Positions 1 to 10,541 of a stretch of 64,000 nt of DNA are shown in pieces. How positions within the stretch are numbered: the stretch's first letter is position 1; every line of letters begins with the position of its first letter. Source of the stretch: Parasedimentitalea maritima (GTDB lineage Bacteria; Pseudomonadota; Alphaproteobacteria; Rhodobacterales; Rhodobacteraceae); contig NZ_VAUA01000001.1 of assembly GCF_005771405.1 (NCBI RefSeq), positions 62,001 to 126,000 on the forward strand, given 5' to 3'. The notes under the pieces were generated by a model. That model did no database searches and was not told where the DNA came from. It saw only the letters and a list, made by a program, of their open reading frames with translations. Made by a program: the position numbers and the translations under genes.

Positions 1-144
1 GTGAACCGTAGCTACGAGTTGACCTTAAGCGAAGGTATGTTGTTCGAGCGCCGGGTGTTCCATTCGATGTTTGCAACCGAAGATCAAAAAGAGGGCATGG
101 CTGCATTCTTGGAGAAGCGCGAGGCGCAGTTCCGCGACAAGTAA
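1..144 (+). CDS. Enoyl-CoA hydratase, C-terminal end (partial)
   Basis: The reading frame is open from the first base of the window and stops at 142-144, leaving 47 residues. They match the typical C-terminal helix of crotonase-family enoyl-CoA hydratases: an [18 protein letters not shown] stretch followed by a FLEKREAQF tail. The full enzyme would hydrate 2-trans-enoyl-CoA in beta-oxidation. The catalytic glutamates and oxyanion-hole residues lie upstream of the window, so activity cannot be judged. A strong terminator follows directly. The family call is firm from the tail motif; substrate preference is unknown. Confidence 0.85.
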   Translation: MNRSYELTLSEGMLFERRVFHSMFATEDQKEGMAAFLEKREAQFRDK

Positions 145-172
145 GCTATTTGCCTAGTTGATTGAGTAACGA

Positions 173-196
173 GCAGGCCTGGCGGCCTGCTTTTTC
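173..196 (+). terminator. Rho-independent terminator after the enoyl-CoA hydratase gene
   Basis: A seven-base-pair perfect stem (GCAGGCC at 173-179 with GGCCTGC at 184-190) has a four-base loop and is followed directly by TTTTTC. It lies about 28 bases past the stop codon and separates this gene from rpsT. Confidence 0.9.
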
Positions 197-364
197 ATTT
201 TCTGCGAGGGTCAAGACTCATCTTGCCAACATGGTGATTTCTGGATAGATGACGCCAGAATAAATGCGCGTGCAGCCCGCTTGGCTAGAATCACACCGGT
301 GGATCAATCCGGGTTGGCTGGCATTGCGCGTCAGAGATAAAACCCGAGAGTAAGGTCCAATACC

Positions 365-628
365 ATGGCAAATACACCACAAGCAAAAAAGCGCGCCCGT
401 CAAAACGAGAAGCGCTTTGCTGTAAACAAAGCCCGTCGTTCGCGCATCCGCACATACCTGCGTAAAGTTGAAGAAGCTCTGGAGAGCGGCAACAAGGACG
501 ACGCAATCGCTGCCCTGCGCGCTGCACAGCCTGAACTGATGCGTGGTGTTACCAAAGGTGTTTACCACAAAAACACAGCATCACGTAAAGTGTCGCGTCT
601 GGCAGCACGCGTTAAAGCACTTAGCTGA
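365..628 (+). CDS. rpsT: 30S ribosomal protein S20
   Basis: This 87-residue, highly basic protein begins [13 protein letters not shown] and has the conserved [20 protein letters not shown] region of bS20, a three-helix protein that binds 16S rRNA at the base of the 30S body. The length matches the family. An AAGG-type ribosome site lies about eight bases upstream of the ATG. The gene has its own terminator and stands immediately upstream of the dnaA region, as in many alphaproteobacteria. The identification is secure. Confidence 0.97.
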   Translation: MANTPQAKKRARQNEKRFAVNKARRSRIRTYLRKVEEALESGNKDDAIAALRAAQPELMRGVTKGVYHKNTASRKVSRLAARVKALS

Positions 629-672
629 TTCTTTTCTTTTATGGTCGTTAGGCCAAAGTGAAATTACCGTGA

Positions 673-707
673 AGGGCGCTGAAAATTTCAGCGCCCTTTG
701 CTTTTTT
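673..707 (+). terminator. Rho-independent terminator of rpsT
   Basis: An inverted repeat of about 12 base pairs (AGGGCGCTGAAA at 673-684 with its complement at 685-697) has an A/T-rich apex and is followed by TTTGCTTTTTT. It lies 45 bases downstream of the rpsT stop and insulates dnaA from rpsT transcription. Confidence 0.92.
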
Positions 708-747
708 GACACGCTTTTTTGCATCCATAGCGGGTGGGAGAGATTCT

Positions 748-756
748 TTATCCACA
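748..756 (+). promoter_or_regulatory. DnaA box
   Basis: TTATCCACA is a perfect nine-base match to the high-affinity DnaA-binding consensus. It lies about 430 bases upstream of dnaA. It could serve dnaA autoregulation, origin function, or both. Confidence 0.7.
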
Positions 757-983
757 ATCCCCGAGTCAACATCAGAGTTTCATTGATGGGTGACCCTCGA
801 TTTTGCTACCAATGATACAGCGATTCATTCGCTGGGGGGACTAGGCTGCTCGCGAAATTCCTGATGGGCATCGGGAATCTTTTCGTGACTGAAAGTTCAG
901 AAATGCAACGTGTGTTTGTTGCGTGGATTGAATGAAACTGCTTCGGGCGTGCCCGAACAGCAGCCCAGTCGCATTGTGTAATG

Positions 984-1012
984 TTGACTAAGTCCATGTG
1001 GCAACATGGATA
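984..1012 (+). promoter_or_regulatory. Candidate dnaA promoter with dyad in the spacer
   Basis: TTGACT (984-989) is followed after exactly 17 bases by TGGATA (1007-1012), a plausible sigma-70 pair about 175 bases before dnaA. The inverted repeat TCCATGTGGCAACATGGA (993-1010) occupies the spacer, where a bound protein would be expected to interfere with polymerase. The -10 match is weak, so this is a candidate only. Confidence 0.35.
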
Positions 1013-1185
1013 TTTTTTACTATGCGAACGTTCAGTGAGCCTATCCCTGGTTTGGGATAGTGTTGGCCAACTTGGGATGGCCGGCACGCGGTATGGTTGT
1101 GCTTGGCCATTGGCGTTTGATGCGATTGTGAGGGTGAGTGCATGGCCAGTTTAGGCCGCCAAAAACGGGACGTATGAGGCGCGGA

Positions 1186-2613
1186 ATGACACAAGAAAAA
1201 TGGAGCCAACTGAGGCAACGGTTGCTCAAGACAGTTGGACAAAACAATTATACAACGTGGATTGAACCACTTGAATTTGACGAATTGGAAGGCGGCGTGG
1301 CGGTGTTCCATGTGCCAACCAATTTTATGGGTAATTATGTTAGCCAGAATTTCGCAGATCTTATTCTGCACGAGTTCACCCTATCAGGTGAGCCGGTCCA
1401 GCGCTTGTCGTTTAAAGTTGCAGCCAACTCACCAGTCCGCCCGGCCCGTGCACCTGAGCGTGCCGAAGAACCGTTTGTGGAGCTGACTGATCTAAACGAA
1501 GCTGCCGACACCGCTACATCAGCAGTTTCGACTCCTGCGTCGAATACCACTGGGCAGAACACGATGGGATCGCTGCAGGCCGCACCTCTTGATCCACGGT
1601 TCACGTTTGACAGCTTTGTAGTTGGTAAGCCAAACGAGCTGGCCCATGCGGCGGCACGTCGAGTCGGTGAAGGTGGACCCGTCACCTTTAACCCGCTGGT
1701 ACTGTATGGTGGTGTTGGTTTGGGTAAGACACACCTGATGCACGCAATTGCCTGGGAGCTGACCGCGCGGAACCCAGACTTGAATGTGCTGTACCTTTCA
1801 GCTGAACAATTCATGTATCGGTTTGTGCAGGCATTGCGTGAACGTCGGATGATGGATTTCAAACATCTGTTCCGGTCTGTTGACGTGCTGATGGTTGATG
1901 ATGTGCAATTCATCGCCGGCAAGGGCTCAACTCAGGAAGAGTTTTTCCACACCTTTAACGCTCTGGTAGACCAGAATAAACAGATCATCATTTCCGCGGA
2001 CCGCGCCCCGGGTGAGATCAAGGATCTGGAAGACCGCGTTAAGTCACGTCTGCAATGTGGCTTGGTTGTTGACCTTCATCCCACTGATTATGAACTGCGT
2101 CTTGGCATCCTTCAGACCAAGGTCAAGCAGTATGGCACCACCTATCCCGGGCTCCAGATTGCTGATGGTGTTTTGGAGTTCCTAGCACACCGTATCTCAA
2201 CCAACGTCCGCGTGCTTGAGGGCGCTTTGACCCGGTTATTCGCCTTTGCCTCGTTGGTTGGGCGTGAGATTGACATGGAACTGACACAGGATTGCTTGGC
2301 GGATGTTCTGCGCGCTTCGGAACGCAAGATCACGGTCGAGGAAATTCAACGCAAGGTATCCGACTATTACAATATCCGGATGTCAGATATCATCGGCCCG
2401 AAACGGTTGCGCTCTTTTGCGCGGCCGCGGCAGGTGGCTATGTATCTGTCCAAACGACTGACCAGCCGGTCACTGCCAGAAATTGGCCGCCGGTTTGGTG
2501 GTCGCGACCACACTACCGTGATGCACGGGGTTAAGCGGATCGAAGAGCTGAAGCAGACCGACGGACAAATTGCCGAAGATGTCGAAATGCTGCGCCGCGC
2601 TCTGGAAGCGTAA
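1186..2613 (+). CDS. dnaA: Chromosomal replication initiator protein DnaA
   Basis: DnaA binds origin DnaA boxes and melts DNA in its ATP form. From the chosen start (MTQEKWSQLRQRLLKTVG) the protein has 475 residues: N-terminal DnaB/DiaA interaction domain, a short Ser/Thr/Ala-rich linker (about residues 95-145), an AAA+ domain with Walker A GGVGLGKTHL and Walker B LMVDDVQF, and the C-terminal box-binding helix-turn-helix with the signature GGRDHTTVMHG. The ATG at 1186 is preferred over upstream in-frame starts (1138, 1174) because GAGG sits six bases before it and roseobacter homologues begin MTQ. A terminator follows, so dnaN probably has its own promoter. Confidence 0.98.
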   Translation: MTQEKWSQLRQRLLKTVGQNNYTTWIEPLEFDELEGGVAVFHVPTNFMGNYVSQNFADLILHEFTLSGEPVQRLSFKVAANSPVRPARAPERAEEPFVELTDLNEAADTATSAVSTPASNTTGQNTMGSLQAAPLDPRFTFDSFVVGKPNELAHAAARRVGEGGPVTFNPLVLYGGVGLGKTHLMHAIAWELTARNPDLNVLYLSAEQFMYRFVQALRERRMMDFKHLFRSVDVLMVDDVQFIAGKGSTQEEFFHTFNALVDQNKQIIISADRAPGEIKDLEDRVKSRLQCGLVVDLHPTDYELRLGILQTKVKQYGTTYPGLQIADGVLEFLAHRISTNVRVLEGALTRLFAFASLVGREIDMELTQDCLADVLRASERKITVEEIQRKVSDYYNIRMSDIIGPKRLRSFARPRQVAMYLSKRLTSRSLPEIGRRFGGRDHTTVMHGVKRIEELKQTDGQIAEDVEMLRRALEA

Positions 2614-2631
2614 GATGCCTGTTTGATTTGA

Positions 2632-2661
2632 GGGCCTCGGATGTAATCCGGGGCCCTTTTT
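2632..2661 (+). terminator. Rho-independent terminator of dnaA
   Basis: An 11-base-pair stem (GGGCCTCGGAT at 2632-2642 with ATCCGGGGCCC at 2646-2656, one G-T pair) has a three-base loop and is followed by five T residues. Confidence 0.92.
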
Positions 2662-2819
2662 CCGTGTCAGAACGCAACGGTTGTTAAGCAATGGGGCTGA
2701 TGTATCCCGGGGCCTCTTGACGGCAGGAGCATTCCCCTGAACAAATCCATGAAAAGCCTTGTGCCGCTTGGGTAAAACGTTATTTTGCCCTTCCCGGCCA
2801 TTCGCAGAGGATTGAGGGA

Positions 2820-3938
2820 ATGAAGATAAGTATCGAACGTGGCACCCTGCTAAAGGCGGTGTCTCAAGCCCAATCTGTTGTGGAACGCCGCAACACTATT
2901 CCGATCCTCGCAAATGTTTTGATCGAGGCCGAGGGTGAGCACGTACAGTTTCGCGCCACCGATTTGGATATCGAAGTGGTTGATAAGGCCATTGCGCAAG
3001 TCGAACGGGCTGGCGCCACTACGGTTGCTGCGACCACGTTGCACGAGATCGTTCGCAAGCTGCCAGACGGGGCACTGGTGTCGCTGACCGCTGATGCGGC
3101 AACTGGGCGCCTAACTGTTGAAGCTGGACGCTCCAATTTTTCGCTTGCGACCTTGCCGCGCGAAGATTTTCCGGTGATGGCCTCATCTGAATATCAATCG
3201 AATTTTTCCGCTCCGGCTGGTATGCTGCGTCGTCTGTTCGATAAGTCGAAGTTTGCCATCTCTACAGAAGAGACACGCTATTACCTGAATGGTGTCTACA
3301 TGCATGTGGCTGATGGTGATGATGGCAAGGCGCTGCGCTGTGTGGCCACCGATGGTCACCGCCTGGCTCGCATCGATGCTGACCTGCCTGCAGGGGCTGC
3401 CGATATGCCAGGGGTCATTGTCCCACGCAAAACTGTTGGTGAATTGCGCAAGTTACTGGATGATGACGAAATGGAGATCGCAGTTTCGGTCAGCGAGACA
3501 AAGGTGCGATTTGCCACACCAGATATCACCCTGACGTCAAAAGTGATCGATGGTACTTTCCCCGACTACACGCGCGTTATTCCGCAGGGCAACACCCGTC
3601 GTCTGGAAGTGGATGCCAAAGAGTTTGCGCAGGCTGTGGACCGCGTCGCAACAGTGTCGTCAGAACGCTCACGCGCCGTAAAGCTGCAATTGGACGAAGA
3701 CAGGCTGGTTTTGTCAGTCAATGCGCCTGATAGTGGTGCGGCTGAAGAAGAGCTGGCCGTTGCTTATAGCGATGAACGGCTCGAGATCGGGTTCAATGCC
3801 AAGTACCTGTTGGAAATTGCCAACCAGGTAGATCGTGAAAATGCAGTCTTCATGTTCAACTCGTCCGGGGATCCGACCTTGATGCGTGAAGGTAGTGACC
3901 AGAGCGCAGTCTATGTTGTCATGCCGATGCGGGTTTAA
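2820..3938 (+). CDS. dnaN: DNA polymerase III beta subunit (sliding clamp)
   Basis: This 372-residue protein starts MKISIERGTLLKAVSQAQ and contains the usual VERRNTIPILANVLIEA segment. It ends MPMRV, a typical clamp C-terminus (MPMRL/V) that contributes to the hydrophobic partner-binding pocket. Three clamp domains of about 120 residues fit the length. The ring dimer tethers polymerase III to DNA. It follows dnaA by 206 bases, with a terminator between, and precedes recF by 51 bases, which suggests dnaN-recF co-transcription. Confidence 0.98.
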   Translation: MKISIERGTLLKAVSQAQSVVERRNTIPILANVLIEAEGEHVQFRATDLDIEVVDKAIAQVERAGATTVAATTLHEIVRKLPDGALVSLTADAATGRLTVEAGRSNFSLATLPREDFPVMASSEYQSNFSAPAGMLRRLFDKSKFAISTEETRYYLNGVYMHVADGDDGKALRCVATDGHRLARIDADLPAGAADMPGVIVPRKTVGELRKLLDDDEMEIAVSVSETKVRFATPDITLTSKVIDGTFPDYTRVIPQGNTRRLEVDAKEFAQAVDRVATVSSERSRAVKLQLDEDRLVLSVNAPDSGAAEEELAVAYSDERLEIGFNAKYLLEIANQVDRENAVFMFNSSGDPTLMREGSDQSAVYVVMPMRV

Positions 3939-3989
3939 TCGCCTGTCGTTGGGAAAGGCTTTTTTAACCAGAAGAAATGAGGCCGGGCG

Positions 3990-5087
3990 ATGCTCGCTCT
4001 GACCGCGTTGACCCTCTCGCATTTTCGCTCGCACAAGCGAGCGGAGCTAGAATTGGATGGCCGACCCGTGGCCATCCATGGTGCTAATGGAGTTGGAAAA
4101 ACCAATATTCTGGAGGCTGTCTCGTTGTTTTCTCCTGGTCGCGGTTTGCGCCGTGCAGGGGCAGCTGACATGGCCCGCCGTGACGAGGCGCTGGGTTGGA
4201 AGCTGACCGGACAGCTGCAATCGCCCAGTCAGATTTATGAAATCGATATCTGGTCCGAGGCTGGTGCTGCGCGGCAGATACGGATTGACGGGAAGGCTGC
4301 AAATCAGATTGCACTGGGAAAAATCTGTCGCGTGGTTTGGCTGGTGCCAGCGATGGACCGGTTATGGATCGAGGCTGCTGAAGGTCGGCGTCGGTTTTTA
4401 GACAGGATGGCACTTAGTTTTGACCCAACCCATGCCGAAGCAGCACTGACCTACGAAAAATCAATGCGTGAGCGTAACAGGCTGTTGAAAGAGCAGGTGC
4501 GAGATCCGGCCTGGTACCGTGTGCTGGAGACACAGATGGCCGCAGCGGGTCATCGGGTGCATCAAGTGCGGTTGCAAACTTTGGAGTTTTTACGCCAAGC
4601 GCAGACTGAGTCCGAAACTTCCTTTCCAGCTGCTGAACTGGATTTGGTTCAGAGCGAAGGGACGATGCCCATAGGTGAGAGCGACTTGCGCGATGCATTA
4701 GCCGAAAGCCGTTTTCGCGATTTGGCAGCTGGCCGGAGCTTGATTGGGCCACATCGCAGCGATCTGATTGGCAGCTATGCTGCCAAGGGTGTCGCCGCCA
4801 AGGATTGCTCGACTGGCGAGCAAAAGGCACTGCTGGTCTCACTGATCTTGGCCAATGCTCGTGCGTTAGCGCAACGGGAGGGTGCACCGCCTATGTTGCT
4901 ACTGGATGAGGTGTCAGCCCATTTGGATGCCAACCGATGTGCTGCGTTATATGATGAGATTTGTGGTTTGGGTGTGCAGGCCTGGATGACAGGCACGGGA
5001 CCTGAGTTGTTTGCTGCATTGGGAGCAAGAGCACAGGTGTTGCAGGTGACCGAGGCCGATGGGATGTCGCAGATTTGCCAGTCATGA
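3990..5087 (+). CDS. recF: DNA replication/repair protein RecF
   Basis: RecF is an SMC-like ATPase that helps load RecA at gapped DNA and stalled forks. The 365-residue product has an early Walker A (HGANGVGKTNILEAV, about residues 30-44), an ABC-type signature region (STGEQKALLVSLILA, about 270-284) and Walker B LLLDEVSAHLD (about 303-313). Size and order fit the family. The stop codon overlaps the start of the LysE-type gene as ATGA, which implies translational coupling to a gene that is not a normal recF partner. Confidence 0.97.
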   Translation: MLALTALTLSHFRSHKRAELELDGRPVAIHGANGVGKTNILEAVSLFSPGRGLRRAGAADMARRDEALGWKLTGQLQSPSQIYEIDIWSEAGAARQIRIDGKAANQIALGKICRVVWLVPAMDRLWIEAAEGRRRFLDRMALSFDPTHAEAALTYEKSMRERNRLLKEQVRDPAWYRVLETQMAAAGHRVHQVRLQTLEFLRQAQTESETSFPAAELDLVQSEGTMPIGESDLRDALAESRFRDLAAGRSLIGPHRSDLIGSYAAKGVAAKDCSTGEQKALLVSLILANARALAQREGAPPMLLLDEVSAHLDANRCAALYDEICGLGVQAWMTGTGPELFAALGARAQVLQVTEADGMSQICQS

Positions 5088-5704
5088 GTGTGTCTATCGG
5101 CGATTTGGCGCTTTATGCTGGCGCGTTGTTTGTGTTGTTTCTGACGCCGGGGCCGGTCTGGCTTGCAGTAATAGCACGATCGGTGTCGGGTGGATTCCGT
5201 GCTGCATGGCCTCTGGCCCTTGGCGTGGCTTGCGGTGATATCCTGTGGCCACTGACCGCAGTGGTTGGGATGTCCTGGCTGGTATCCGAGGTAGAGGGCC
5301 TACTAGGCTTACTTCGCTGGGTTGCCAGCCTGATGTTCATCGTCTTGGGGGGGATGTTGATCCGTCACGCTGGCGATGGCGTGCAAGAAAACCGTGCGTT
5401 GACCCGGCCGGGTACATGGGCAGGCTTCTTGGCTGGCGTTGCCGTAATTCTGAGCAATCCTAAGGCGGTTTTGTTTTACATGGGGCTATTGCCTGGATTT
5501 TTTGACCTGTCACAGCTGAGCAAGTGGGACATAGCAGCGATTGTTGCCTTATCGTTCCTTGTCCCCTTGTTGGGGAATTTGGCAATGGCGGGCTCGATCC
5601 ACTATCTGCGCACTGCGATTGCAAATCCGGCAGTTCTTCGGCGGATAAACTTGGTGTCAGCCGTCCTGTTGATCGGGGTGGGGTTGGCAATCCCACTTCT
5701 TTAG
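5084..5704 (+). CDS. LysE/RhtB-family amino-acid exporter
   Basis: The 206-residue product is hydrophobic with about six membrane segments and has the N-terminal LysE/RhtB hallmark FLTPGPVWLAV. Such proteins export amino acids or related compounds across the inner membrane; the substrate cannot be read from sequence. The ATG at 5084 overlaps the recF stop (ATGA) and is preferred over an upstream in-frame ATG at 5075. The 3' end overlaps the convergent tetR gene by four bases. It is part of a small insert between recF and gyrB. Confidence 0.9.
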   Translation: MSVSIGDLALYAGALFVLFLTPGPVWLAVIARSVSGGFRAAWPLALGVACGDILWPLTAVVGMSWLVSEVEGLLGLLRWVASLMFIVLGGMLIRHAGDGVQENRALTRPGTWAGFLAGVAVILSNPKAVLFYMGLLPGFFDLSQLSKWDIAAIVALSFLVPLLGNLAMAGSIHYLRTAIANPAVLRRINLVSAVLLIGVGLAIPLL

Positions 5705-6297
5705 GCTTGGGGTTTCAACCAGACTTGTAGGAGCGGGGCCAACGCTTTTGCAGGGCTGTCATCATTGGCGTGTTCTGCGCAAAACCACAGGGCTAGTACG
5801 TGATTCAGGAATGCCTGAATGCCCTCGGCCAAGACTTCTGCAGGGGCATCATCGCGGATTTTCTGGACCTGCTGCATCTGCCCTAGCCAGCGCGCAAAAA
5901 GGGTGATCTGGCGTACAAAACTTTCTGTAACCACTTCGTTGACTTCGGAACCCGTTGATCCGGAGTAACGAAGTAGAACGTCAAAAATTACCCGGTCCTG
6001 AGCGACAAAGCTCAAGCAGGGCTCTAGTTTTTGAATAAGGTCATCAACGGAGGTAGGGGGCGGCAATGTCTCCATCTTCTCAAGATCTTCCATCACCCGT
6101 GCACCAATTAGCACTGCCAGCAGCCCGTCTTTGTCTTTGAAATGTGAAAACAAGGTACCTTTGGCGACACCTGCTTGCGCCACAACATCTTCGACCCGCA
6201 ATGCGGAATAGCCCTGAGTTGTGACTATTTTCTCAGCTTCACTCAGTAGTCGTGCACGAGTTTGCAGACGTCTTTTTTGCGGTGCGCGTGTTTTCAC
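5701..6297 (-). CDS. TetR-family transcriptional repressor
   Basis: The 198-residue product has an N-terminal TetR DNA-binding domain (about residues 10-60) with the hallmark VAQAGVAKGTLFSHFKDKDG and a divergent ligand-binding C-terminus. It is divergent from the flavodoxin-fold reductase gene, and the intergenic region holds two identical-core palindromes, so it very likely represses both itself and the reductase. The inducer is unknown. Divergent repressor plus quinone or azo reductase is a common arrangement for sensing electrophiles. Confidence 0.93.
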   Translation of the reverse strand: MKTRAPQKRRLQTRARLLSEAEKIVTTQGYSALRVEDVVAQAGVAKGTLFSHFKDKDGLLAVLIGARVMEDLEKMETLPPPTSVDDLIQKLEPCLSFVAQDRVIFDVLLRYSGSTGSEVNEVVTESFVRQITLFARWLGQMQQVQKIRDDAPAEVLAEGIQAFLNHVLALWFCAEHANDDSPAKALAPLLQVWLKPQA

Positions 6298-6319
6298 GGA
6301 AATGTTACCTCAGATATAT

Positions 6320-6363
6320 TGACCGTGGTCAGTTTAATTTGCATCTAAATGTGACCAAGGTCA
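6320..6363. promoter_or_regulatory. Paired TetR-type operators
   Basis: TGACCGTGGTCA (6320-6331) and TGACCAAGGTCA (6352-6363) share the palindrome TGACC-NN-GGTCA. Their centres are 32 bases apart, close to three helical turns, so two dimers would bind the same DNA face. They lie between the divergent tetR and reductase start codons. Two near-perfect palindromes in an 86-base gap are unlikely by chance. Confidence 0.8.
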
Positions 6364-6383
6364 ATTTACTTCAGGAGCTCGCC

Positions 6384-6977
6384 ATGCCAACTCGCAAAAT
6401 CATTGTTCTTAACGGACATCCCGGTGCTACATCGTTGTCGAAATCATTGTGCCAAGCCTATATAGGTGCCGCCAAAGCACAAGGCCATGTAGTGCGGTAC
6501 CACGATCTGTCAGAGATGTCTTTTGATCAAGATTATGGCCAAAGCGGTTACCAGAATTCCAAACCGCTTGAACCAGTGTTGGACGCGTTTTTGTCAGATC
6601 TGGAATGGGCTGAACATATTGTGCTTGCGACACCGCTTTGGTGGGGGGCAATCCCCGCTAAGCTAAAGGGATTGTTTGACCGGGCGCTATTGCCAGGGCG
6701 GGCCTTTGATACCCGAAAGGTCAACTTTATGGGGCTGCCAGATCCAATGTTGAAGGGCAAAACCGCAAGAGTTTTGCTGACGTCAGACACCCCATCGATT
6801 TTCTTGCGCCTGTTCTATGGTAATGCAGTGAAGAAGTTCATTAGCCGTCAGATCATGGGATTTGTTGGGATCAAGCCAACCAAATTCACAACATTTGCGC
6901 CAGCCACTGATGCTGTTGAGACAACGGTAAATACCTGGTTGAGTAAGGTGGAGATTTTAGGCGCTAAGGCGACCTGA
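6384..6977 (+). CDS. NAD(P)H-dependent flavodoxin-fold oxidoreductase (quinone/KefF type)
   Basis: The 197-residue protein starts MPTRKIIVLNGHPGATSLS. The HP-x(4)-S region binds FMN phosphate in the NQO/KefF/Flavodoxin_2 family, and LATPLWWGAIPAKLKGLFDR matches the second flavin-binding loop. It should be a cytosolic reductase of quinones or electrophiles using NAD(P)H. The ATG at 6384 has AGGAG about eight bases upstream; the longer in-frame extension would run through the operators and is rejected. Expression is probably controlled by the divergent TetR protein. Confidence 0.9.
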   Translation: MPTRKIIVLNGHPGATSLSKSLCQAYIGAAKAQGHVVRYHDLSEMSFDQDYGQSGYQNSKPLEPVLDAFLSDLEWAEHIVLATPLWWGAIPAKLKGLFDRALLPGRAFDTRKVNFMGLPDPMLKGKTARVLLTSDTPSIFLRLFYGNAVKKFISRQIMGFVGIKPTKFTTFAPATDAVETTVNTWLSKVEILGAKAT

Positions 6978-7022
6978 CTGCGGGCATAAAAAGGGGGGTA
7001 TATGCGTGACAATCCCCCCTGA

Positions 7023-9479
<2,457 letters not shown>

Positions 9480-9501
9480 TTCAGGCTTAATCGCTATGAA
9501 T

Positions 9502-9529
9502 AAGGCCACCCATTTTGGGTGGCCTTTCC
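9502..9529. terminator. Bidirectional terminator between gyrB and trhO
   Basis: A ten-base-pair perfect stem (AAGGCCACCC at 9502-9511 with its complement at 9517-9526) has an ATTTT loop. It sits between the convergent genes gyrB and trhO. The AAGG/CCTTTCC flanks give a partial U-tract in either direction. Confidence 0.85.
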
Positions 9530-9531
9530 TA

Positions 9532-10443
9532 TTACAGCTGTACGCTGCCAAGGTGATTTTCGTTGCGCTCGCGGGCCAACTGCATTTGCTTCTGGCGTTC
9601 GCGAAATCTCATTTTGTCGGAATCTGAGGTTTCATCAATACACTGATGGCAGGACACACCGTATTCAAACCCAGGATGCTTTGTGTCCTCTGGTAGGATT
9701 GGTCGGCGGCAGCCGTGGCACAACTTGTGAGGTCCGACTTTCAGGCCATGGCCCACCGATACGCGGTTGTCGAAAACATAACAGTCTCCTTGCCAGGTGC
9801 TGTCTTCAACGGGCACTTCTTCGAGGTAGCGCAGGATGCCGCCTTTCAGGTGATAGACATCCTCGATGCCTTCGCTGATCAAGTAGTTGGTCGATTTCTC
9901 ACAGCGGATACCACCGGTACAGAACATGGCTACACGTTTGTTGTGAAACCGATCCTTATTGTTGGCCCACCAAGCGGGAAAATCGCGAAAACTTTCAGTT
10001 TTAGGGTCAATTGCACCCTCAAAGGTTCCGATACCCACCTCGTAATCGTTGCGCGTGTCGATCACAACTACGTCTTCGGCCTGTATTAGATCATTCCAGT
10101 CTTGCGGCTCGACGTAATGACCAACATGGGCTTTAGGATCGACATTAGGTTGCCCCATGGTGACGATCTCTTTTTTAAGCCGAACCCTCATTTTACCAAA
10201 TGGAGGCTCGTCGTCTTGGGCCTCCTTCCACTCAAGATCAGAAAAACCGGGCAGGTTACGGATGTGTTTCAGAACCGAATCGATCCCTGAACGCGAACCG
10301 GCAATTGTGCCGTTGATGCCTTCATGGGCCAGCAACAATGATCCTTTGACCTGCTGGGCCAAGCAAAGCTCCAACAACGCCGGTTTGACAGCAACTGGGT
10401 CGGGAACATGGGCGAAGTGGTATAGGGCGCAAATTACATACAT
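9532..10443 (-). CDS. trhO: tRNA uridine(34) hydroxylase, rhodanese-like
   Basis: The 303-residue protein matches the YceA/TrhO family, which uses oxygen to hydroxylate wobble U34 on the way to 5-methoxyuridine-type modifications. The N-terminal acylphosphatase-like domain (LLLAHEGINGTIAGS) is followed by a rhodanese domain with the active-site loop FCTGGIRCEKS. Near the C-terminus four cysteines (CHGCRRPI and SCHQC) form the usual putative metal-binding cluster. It is convergent with gyrB and divergent from pncA. Confidence 0.93.
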   Translation of the reverse strand: MYVICALYHFAHVPDPVAVKPALLELCLAQQVKGSLLLAHEGINGTIAGSRSGIDSVLKHIRNLPGFSDLEWKEAQDDEPPFGKMRVRLKKEIVTMGQPNVDPKAHVGHYVEPQDWNDLIQAEDVVVIDTRNDYEVGIGTFEGAIDPKTESFRDFPAWWANNKDRFHNKRVAMFCTGGIRCEKSTNYLISEGIEDVYHLKGGILRYLEEVPVEDSTWQGDCYVFDNRVSVGHGLKVGPHKLCHGCRRPILPEDTKHPGFEYGVSCHQCIDETSDSDKMRFRERQKQMQLARERNENHLGSVQL

Positions 10444-10541
10444 GGTTCAGCAGTTAGTCCGCGGCTCCCTTAGGATCAAGGCCCACGTTGACCTGAGAGG
10501 TGTCATTGCCTAGGCCTGAGCGGACAAAGCAGGAGATTCAA

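Larger units (their letters stand above)
708..1185 (+). other. dnaA upstream region; candidate replication origin
   Basis: This 478-base gene-free stretch lies between the rpsT terminator and dnaA. Directly visible are one perfect DnaA box (748-756), GANTC motifs at 742, 763, 822 and 875, and several dyads: an imperfect palindrome at 857-878, TTCGGGCGTGCCCGAA at 942-957, a seven-base-pair inverted repeat at 993-1010 and another at 1041-1060. The rpsT-dnaA-dnaN-recF neighbourhood is a classical origin location. Against this, I find only one consensus DnaA box and no clear AT-rich unwinding element, so the region may only be the dnaA promoter, with oriC elsewhere. Confidence 0.35.

Noticed and set aside
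942-957. Palindrome TTCGGGCGTGCCCGAA upstream of dnaA as a terminator
   Set aside because: The loop is only two bases and no T-run follows; a protein-binding site is more likely, but nothing identifies the protein.
6993-7019. Six-G/six-C stem before gyrB
   Set aside because: Considered as a terminator of the reductase gene, but it has a 15-base loop and no T-run; left as a leader feature of uncertain meaning.
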